Source of the DNA: Bryobacterales bacterium KBS 96
Lineage (GTDB): Bacteria; Acidobacteriota; Terriglobia; Bryobacterales; Bryobacteraceae
Length of the DNA: 64,000 nt
Reading direction: 5' to 3'
NCBI GenBank assembly: GCA_000381625.1
Contig: KB906767.1
Coordinates: 1,466,629-1,530,628, forward strand
Numbering within the stretch: the first letter of the stretch is position 1; every line of letters starts with the position of its first letter. The position numbers were made by a program, and so were the translations under genes. Positions 59,046 to 64,000 of this stretch are shown piece after piece. The notes beneath the pieces are model-generated. The model had not been told where the DNA came from. It did not search any database and saw nothing but the letters and a program-made list of their open reading frames with translations.

Positions 59046-60650
59046 CTATTGCCCGACCAATTCCTTTCCTTTAGATAGCGCGTCCAAAAACTGCTCCCTC
59101 CCGCTTTCCACGCGCGCCACGGCGCTCTCGGTCGCTATTTTGTAGACGATCAGCCCAACGATCAGGTCGACACAAAGAATCGCCAGAAACGCCGAATCGC
59201 TGTTGAAGGCCCATTTTGCCAGAAAGGCAAGGCCAACCGGAATGGCCATCACCATGAAACAGACCAGGAGCCAGAGCGTCGCTTTGCCCGCGTTTTGATT
59301 CCGGAACGCCTGGTTCGGATCGATCGCCCGAGGGATGATCACGGATGTGAGATTGCCGCACGCAAGCAAAAACAGCGTCAAAATCAGTGTCAAGAAAAAG
59401 GCGCCAAGAACACCGGCAGGAGTGATATGAGCATGCAAAGCGTAGCCGAGCGTCGTTGTAAATAACGTCATCAACACAATTGCGGCAAGCGCGGCGAGGT
59501 TCTTGGCCCGCAGCACTGTTTCAAATGGCACGGGAGCCACAAAATAAATCTGCGCGGCCTTCCGATCGAACCCGAAAACATTCCACAGCAGAACTTCTCC
59601 CAGAATCAGCAGGCCGTACGTATTGATGACGGGCAGGTAATTGCCCTCCATGAAAGTGCTGCGTTGCCGGCCAAAAGCAAGGGGAAAGAAGACCAAGGCG
59701 CTGAAAAAGCATGCCATGCCAAAAATGACGCGGAAACGCGGCGAGCGCGAAAGAACGCGCATTTCTTTTTCGAGGAGAGCGGCCACCGGATCGTCAAACA
59801 ACCGGTTGGGTAAGTTCAGTAACCATTCGAAACGGGAGCGGCGTGTCCCATGCCCGCCGCGTGCCGCGCTTTCAAATGCGGCGGCACGATCCATGTCGAG
59901 CATCTTTGCGAATTGCCGCGTTGCCAGAATGTAGACAACCGCTAGCGAGATGATCCATATTGCTAGCGCTTGAAAAGAGAACTGGCCCAGCGCCAGCACG
60001 GAAAGCTCGTGCCACGGAGTGCCCTGCCCCGTGCCGACCGAGATAAATACGGGTTTTAATTTCGGACCCAAACTGGTGTTCACCAGCAGGTTCGGCAGAA
60101 CAGTCACGATCACGATCGCAACAATCAGCAATTCGCGCAATCGCTTGCGTCTGAACATCCGGAGAAGCCACTCGCGGATAGCGAGCGACAGCAACAGATT
60201 GAACGGCAGATAGAGGAGCAGCCAAAAAGCGGCGGCAGCGGGAATTTCCGGATGCCTGGCCAGCCCAACCAGGGCGCCCAGCAACACGATGATCATTTCG
60301 GGCGCTGTGGTCAGACGGAGTAGAACTTCCACCCCAAAGAGAGCACTCTGGCGGATGGGATAGACGAGGAGTTTGCTCAATTCGAGCGACCAGCCACTGC
60401 TCAGGGTCATCACCGGTACGATCTGCCAGAACAGCAGAACAACGAGAAGGCCGAGCGGCAACACTAGTTGCAGAGTCGCGACTGGAACACCGGGAATTTT
60501 GAGGGCGATTGAAGCGGCTATCGCGGCAAAGAGGCCGTACCAAATCGTCGACAGAAGCGCCGTCAGGATTGTGCCCCAACCGGACCTCGGAAGGTAGTTC
60601 CGAATAGTCCGGAATTGGGCCCACAGGATGGCGCGAATTTGATCGTTCAT
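59046..60650 (-). CDS. ABC-2-type transporter permease
   Basis: 534 residues from ATG 60650, which overlaps the ATPase stop as ATGA. About twelve hydrophobic segments are visible, for example ALLSTIWYGLFAAIAASIAL, LQLVLPLGLLVVLLFWQIVP and ILVLMTLFTTTLGYAL-like stretches, with a long cytoplasmic section around residues 260-310 (ALLEKEMRVLSRSPRFRVIF). The size and pattern fit ABC-2 permeases that work with one ATPase. Together with the upstream ATPase and TolC-type genes it forms an export operon; the substrate is unknown. Confidence 0.88.
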   Translation of the reverse strand: MNDQIRAILWAQFRTIRNYLPRSGWGTILTALLSTIWYGLFAAIAASIALKIPGVPVATLQLVLPLGLLVVLLFWQIVPVMTLSSGWSLELSKLLVYPIRQSALFGVEVLLRLTTAPEMIIVLLGALVGLARHPEIPAAAAFWLLLYLPFNLLLSLAIREWLLRMFRRKRLRELLIVAIVIVTVLPNLLVNTSLGPKLKPVFISVGTGQGTPWHELSVLALGQFSFQALAIWIISLAVVYILATRQFAKMLDMDRAAAFESAARGGHGTRRSRFEWLLNLPNRLFDDPVAALLEKEMRVLSRSPRFRVIFGMACFFSALVFFPLAFGRQRSTFMEGNYLPVINTYGLLILGEVLLWNVFGFDRKAAQIYFVAPVPFETVLRAKNLAALAAIVLMTLFTTTLGYALHAHITPAGVLGAFFLTLILTLFLLACGNLTSVIIPRAIDPNQAFRNQNAGKATLWLLVCFMVMAIPVGLAFLAKWAFNSDSAFLAILCVDLIVGLIVYKIATESAVARVESGREQFLDALSKGKELVGQ

Positions 60651-61474
60651 GGAGTCTGCAGCCAACTCAGAGTTTCGGAATTGGCGCGTTCAGCGCCGAT
60701 AACGCGCACGAAAATGTCCTCAAGCGAGCCCGCCCCCTCTTCCGCCTGGGCGCGTAGCTCAGGCAAGGTGCCCTGCAGAACGATCTTCCCTCGATTGATG
60801 ATGGCGAGACGATCGCACAGGCGTTCCACCACTTCGAGAACATGCGAGGTAAGGAAGACTGTTGCTCCACTGTGGACTTGCTGGAGCAGGATGTCTTTCA
60901 TCAAACGCGCCCCAACGGCATCCACTCCTTCGAACGGCTCGTCCATGAGGAAGAGCTGGGGACGGTGAATCAGCGCCGCACTCATCGCCAGGCGCTTGCG
61001 CATGCCCTTCGAATATTCGCCTACCAGTTTGCGCGGCTCCGAACCAAGCTCGAATAGGTCGAGAAGCTCCTGGCTTCGCTCTTGCGCGACTGCTCGCGCC
61101 AGTCCATACAGGCGTCCAACGAACTGAAGATATTCAAACCCGGTGAGGTGATCGAATAATAGCGTATCGTCGGGAACAATTCCGATCCGCCGCCGTATTT
61201 CGAAGGCCTGTTCCGGAATCGGCAAACCAAGTATGCGAATCGTTCCGGAGGTCGGGATAGCCAAGCCGGTTAGCATTCTGATGGTGGTAGTCTTCCCGGC
61301 CCCATTCGGTCCGAGGAAACCAAAGAAACAGCTCTGCGGAACCGTCAAATTCAGCCCATCGACGGCCAGGAATCCGTTGTAATCTTTGCGAAGATCGGAA
61401 ATTTCAATTGCCGGCGCGCTCCCGGCGCCAATGGCTGCAGCGCCAAGTTCCCGATCGAGTGGTAGATGCTCCAT
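60647..61474 (-). CDS. ABC transporter ATP-binding protein
   Basis: 275 residues. Walker A is FLGPNGAGKTTTIRML, the Q-loop lies near LLFDHLTGFEYLQF, the signature is YSKGMRKRLAMSAAL (S-K-G-M variant) and Walker B is QLFLMDEPFEGVDAVG, with the switch His in FLTSHVLEVVERL. It powers the permease encoded by the next gene, to which it is coupled by ATGA. Its start directly abuts the TolC-like stop (61474/61475). Confidence 0.95.
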   Translation of the reverse strand: MEHLPLDRELGAAAIGAGSAPAIEISDLRKDYNGFLAVDGLNLTVPQSCFFGFLGPNGAGKTTTIRMLTGLAIPTSGTIRILGLPIPEQAFEIRRRIGIVPDDTLLFDHLTGFEYLQFVGRLYGLARAVAQERSQELLDLFELGSEPRKLVGEYSKGMRKRLAMSAALIHRPQLFLMDEPFEGVDAVGARLMKDILLQQVHSGATVFLTSHVLEVVERLCDRLAIINRGKIVLQGTLPELRAQAEEGAGSLEDIFVRVIGAERANSETLSWLQTP

Positions 61475-62806
61475 TTAACGCGAGAGATTCCCGTCCGGGG
61501 CCGCTCCGCCGCCGTCCGACGCCGACCGCAGCGTCGCCATTAAATTTCCCAATTGGTGGAGCACGCCAAGCTTCGCGCGCTCGTACTGATTCTCCGTTTC
61601 ATATAACGCGAGCCAGCGGTCATTTTCAGCCGCCCGGGCTTTCTCAACCTCGCTCAACCGCACTCGCCCCTCCGTGTACTGAGCCAGCAGCACCGAAAGA
61701 TCGTCGTGTGCAAGATCAAGCTGCTGGCGCGCAAGGTCGCGCGTCTCCTGAGCGCGCCGCATTTCCTGATAGCTGCGCCGGGTGTTGACCGAGATCTGAT
61801 TCCGCGTTTGGTTAATCTGCAGCCGGAGCTTTGCCATGTCGGTGGCGGCTTCCTCATACTGGCCGCCAACGCCCGAGCCTACAAAGAGCGGAAGAGTGAA
61901 TGAAGCTCCGATCTGCGCGTTGTTGTATTGAAACTTTTGAAAATAGCTCGTGTAAGCGTACTTCGCGAAAAGAGAATATTGCGCGACCAGATCCACCTGC
62001 GGTAGCCGTGCCGATTTATAAGAGCGGATCTCCATTTGTTTTGCCAGCACCGCGGACTGCAGGCGCCGCAGCGACTTACTATTCTTCAATGCCAAGTCAA
62101 TCGATTCATCTTCGGATTGCACAACCGGAAGCTGAAATGTTTCCTGCGATTTGGCCGGGTGTACGCGGTCCTTCGCCGGGAAGCCAAGTGTAACGGCAAG
62201 CAGCATTTCGGCATAATCTTGGTCCGCCGTGAAGGTATCGAGCTGTTGCTCGGCTTGAGCGAGATTGACTGCCGCACGTTTACTCTCAACAGGCAGCTCG
62301 GCGCCCTCATTCACGCGGGATTGCATCGTTTCCACGGCCTGCCGCAGGGACGGAAGCTGTCCGTCCACCGCTTCGCGTTCTTTCGCCGCCTGTTGAGCAT
62401 CGAGGAAGTAATTAGCAGTCCGGTAAGCAACTTCATCTGCCTGCGTCTGGGCGTCAATTTGACTGCCCCGAGCATTCTCCCGGGCGGCGGCAACCTGATA
62501 GCTGGCGGGGCGGTTGAAGAGCGCCATGTTGCTCTGAATCGAAAAGATGCTGGGCGCATTGCCTCCAATTGCATTCGGATATCCGTAGGTATAGGCGGCT
62601 CCGCTGCCCGCATAGAGTCTGGGAGAGAAAGGATTGCGGGCCACGCGGACGTTTTGCTCCGCGCGTTGCGCGTCCAAGCGCGCCAGAGCCACGTCAGGAT
62701 TCTGGCGGGAAGCTAGATCGAGGGCCTGTTGCAGAGTAAGAGTGTGTACCTCGGCATGAGCGACGAGCACGCTGAATAAGGCAAGAATCAAGCACTTGAT
62801 AGACAC
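61475..62806 (-). CDS. TolC-family outer-membrane efflux protein
   Basis: 443 residues with a signal peptide (MSIKCLILALFSVLVAHAEV). Two OEP repeats are present. Each starts with a Leu-rich helix (LTLQQALDLASRQNPDVALA; IDLALKNSKSLRRLQSAVLA) and contains long coiled-coil helices such as RAAVNLAQAEQQLDTFTADQ and RSYQEMRRAQETRDLARQQL. It is the first gene of an operon with an ABC ATPase and permease, so it supplies the outer-membrane channel. No periplasmic adaptor gene is present in the window. Confidence 0.92.
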   Translation of the reverse strand: MSIKCLILALFSVLVAHAEVHTLTLQQALDLASRQNPDVALARLDAQRAEQNVRVARNPFSPRLYAGSGAAYTYGYPNAIGGNAPSIFSIQSNMALFNRPASYQVAAARENARGSQIDAQTQADEVAYRTANYFLDAQQAAKEREAVDGQLPSLRQAVETMQSRVNEGAELPVESKRAAVNLAQAEQQLDTFTADQDYAEMLLAVTLGFPAKDRVHPAKSQETFQLPVVQSEDESIDLALKNSKSLRRLQSAVLAKQMEIRSYKSARLPQVDLVAQYSLFAKYAYTSYFQKFQYNNAQIGASFTLPLFVGSGVGGQYEEAATDMAKLRLQINQTRNQISVNTRRSYQEMRRAQETRDLARQQLDLAHDDLSVLLAQYTEGRVRLSEVEKARAAENDRWLALYETENQYERAKLGVLHQLGNLMATLRSASDGGGAAPDGNLSR

Positions 62807-62850
62807 GATTTATGGTATCCCGCGAGCGCGACGCCGGCCTCTTGGTTTGC

Positions 62851-63882
62851 TTAGGGGGCCGCGGCCACACTATGTAAAATCCCTGCCTTTGCGACGATCC
62901 GGCGCGCTTTTCGCGCCGTCGTGCTCAACGGCAGCTTCGCTATTTCATCCACGCCGAGCCAGCGGCACGGACCCGTCCCGCCAGGGGTGGCAGCGCGAAT
63001 CACCTCGAAGCGGTAGCTGTGAAATGTAATCGAATGACGAAATGAGCCGAGTGTGGCGATAACATCCGGTTGGCCGATTTGTTCGGCTTCCGGCAATTCC
63101 CAAAAACCGGGCATGAGGCGCGAGGCAGCATCACGCTGCCACAACAGGACTCGACCCTGTTGCTCAATCCAAAAAACCGTCCGGTGTTCTTCCAATGTGC
63201 GAACCGCTTTGCTCTTGACGGGCAGGTCCTGTTGAGCACCTGCGGCCTTGGCGGCGCACAGGCCGTTGATGGGGCAAACCAGGCATTGCGGATTTCGCGG
63301 CAGGCAAACGGTCGCGCCAAGCTCCATCATGGCTTGATTATGCTCGCCCGGGCAATCACGGTTCAGAAGTCGTCCGGCAATCTCGGCAAAGTGCAGTTTG
63401 CCGCCGGTTAACGAGATGTCCGTAAAATCGTTCATCACACGGCTGACTACCCGAAAGACATTCCCGTCCAGCACAGCATGCGGCAAATCGAAGCCGATGC
63501 TTGCGACCGCGGCAGCCGTGTAATTGCCAACTCCGGGAAGGGAGCGAATATCGGCGTATGTGCTCGGAAAATTTCCCTTTTCGACTATGGACCGCGCCGC
63601 CTTCTGTAGATTACGCGCGCGGTAGTAATAGCCGAGCCCTGCCCAATGCGCGAGCAGTTCGCTCTCAGGGGCGATGGCGAGAGCCGCGAAATCGGGAAAG
63701 CGGTCGAGAAAGCGCTCGTAGTACGGGATTGCGGCAGCGACGCGAGTCTGCTGCAGCATGATCTCCGAAACCCAGATCGCGTAAGGGTCGCGCGACCTGC
63801 GCCAGGGGAGGTCGCGTTTCGCGGATCGATACCAGGCCAGAAGAAGGGCTTGGAATTCGAGAATTTGGTCTTGCTGAAGCAC
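62851..63882 (-). CDS. mutY: A/G-specific adenine glycosylase MutY
   Basis: 343 residues. The HhH-GPD domain contains VSEIMLQQTRVAAAIPYYER with catalytic Glu40, the hairpin LPGVGNYTAAAVASIG, and Asp139 in VLDGNVFRV. The iron-sulfur cluster ligands are C-x6-C-x2-C-x5-C in CLPRNPQCLVCPINGLC. The C-terminal NUDIX-like domain (residues 230-343, with RDAASRLMPGFWELPEAEQI) recognises 8-oxoguanine. It removes adenine mispaired with 8-oxoG. Confidence 0.95.
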   Translation of the reverse strand: MLQQDQILEFQALLLAWYRSAKRDLPWRRSRDPYAIWVSEIMLQQTRVAAAIPYYERFLDRFPDFAALAIAPESELLAHWAGLGYYYRARNLQKAARSIVEKGNFPSTYADIRSLPGVGNYTAAAVASIGFDLPHAVLDGNVFRVVSRVMNDFTDISLTGGKLHFAEIAGRLLNRDCPGEHNQAMMELGATVCLPRNPQCLVCPINGLCAAKAAGAQQDLPVKSKAVRTLEEHRTVFWIEQQGRVLLWQRDAASRLMPGFWELPEAEQIGQPDVIATLGSFRHSITFHSYRFEVIRAATPGGTGPCRWLGVDEIAKLPLSTTARKARRIVAKAGILHSVAAAP

Positions 63883-64000
63883 AACGAAAGCCGCTCAGGA
63901 AGCGGCAGGACGCCCAACCTCTGCATCTTATACTAGGGAAGAAGTCCTGTCCGCGGTCCTTCCACTCCGCCTCCCCGATTTGTGATGCCCGATGAAACGA

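Overview
The window looks like a chromosomal segment of an Acidobacteriota bacterium, most likely of the Solibacter/Bryobacter group. The basis is gene content. There is a VWFA-related protein of the acidobacterial type, a very large TonB-dependent receptor with an N-terminal carboxypeptidase-regulatory domain, PQQ-dehydrogenase and cytochrome c genes, an imuA-imuB-dnaE2 mutasome, and small secreted proteins of types common in that phylum. The DNA is GC-rich. The assignment is an inference from families, not from a marker gene.

Layout. 1-8.1 kb: a secreted protein cut by the window edge, a decayed stretch holding a LysR-type remnant, then a compact minus-strand operon (DUF72 protein, ImuA, ImuB, DnaE2) for error-prone translesion synthesis. 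8.2-23.8 kb: an accessory region of low gene density, rich in broken genes and unfamiliar small proteins. It begins with a ligD phosphoesterase-domain remnant joined to a serine recombinase lacking its catalytic domain. It ends with an intact tyrosine integrase lying directly beside a tRNA-Asn gene, as in tRNA-targeted genomic islands. Its most interesting part is 16.1-20.4 kb: two different large proteins with ApeA-like HEPN C-termini, each carrying an Rx4H motif, followed by a DUF3800 protein. This is a plausible, undescribed defence cassette. Between it and the integrase lie a tyrosine-recombinase remnant and degenerate tRNA-like sequences, suggesting an older nested integration.

23.9-33.5 kb: core-like genes. 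These are topoisomerase IB, two stress/envelope proteins, a YihY/BrkB membrane protein, a LacI-type regulator, a cytochrome-oxidase assembly operon (ctaA-like remnant, ctaB, SCO1), RidA, and a secreted SUMF1-domain protein. 33.5-38.5 kb: a REP-associated tyrosine transposase (RAYT) surrounded by REP-like palindromes, a single-chain type IIG-like restriction-modification enzyme, and a pseudouridine synthase. 38.5-47.6 kb: an ECF41 sigma factor divergent from its probable target, with an exact ECF41 promoter; a cytochrome c/PQQ-dehydrogenase pair; a pseudokinase-SPOR fusion; an IS1634-type transposase remnant; a TolB-like propeller; a drug/metabolite transporter; a TIM-barrel epimerase; and a half-length AI-2E permease.

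47.7-64 kb: a TonB receptor followed by a terminator and an unusual IclR-HTH/periplasmic-binding-protein fusion regulator, a 6S RNA candidate upstream of a TIGR00282 phosphoesterase, prmA, a VWFA protein, rfbD, a secreted methyltransferase-like protein, two base-excision glycosylases (AlkA-like and MutY), a TtcA-like thiolase, and a TolC/ABC-ATPase/ABC-permease export operon.
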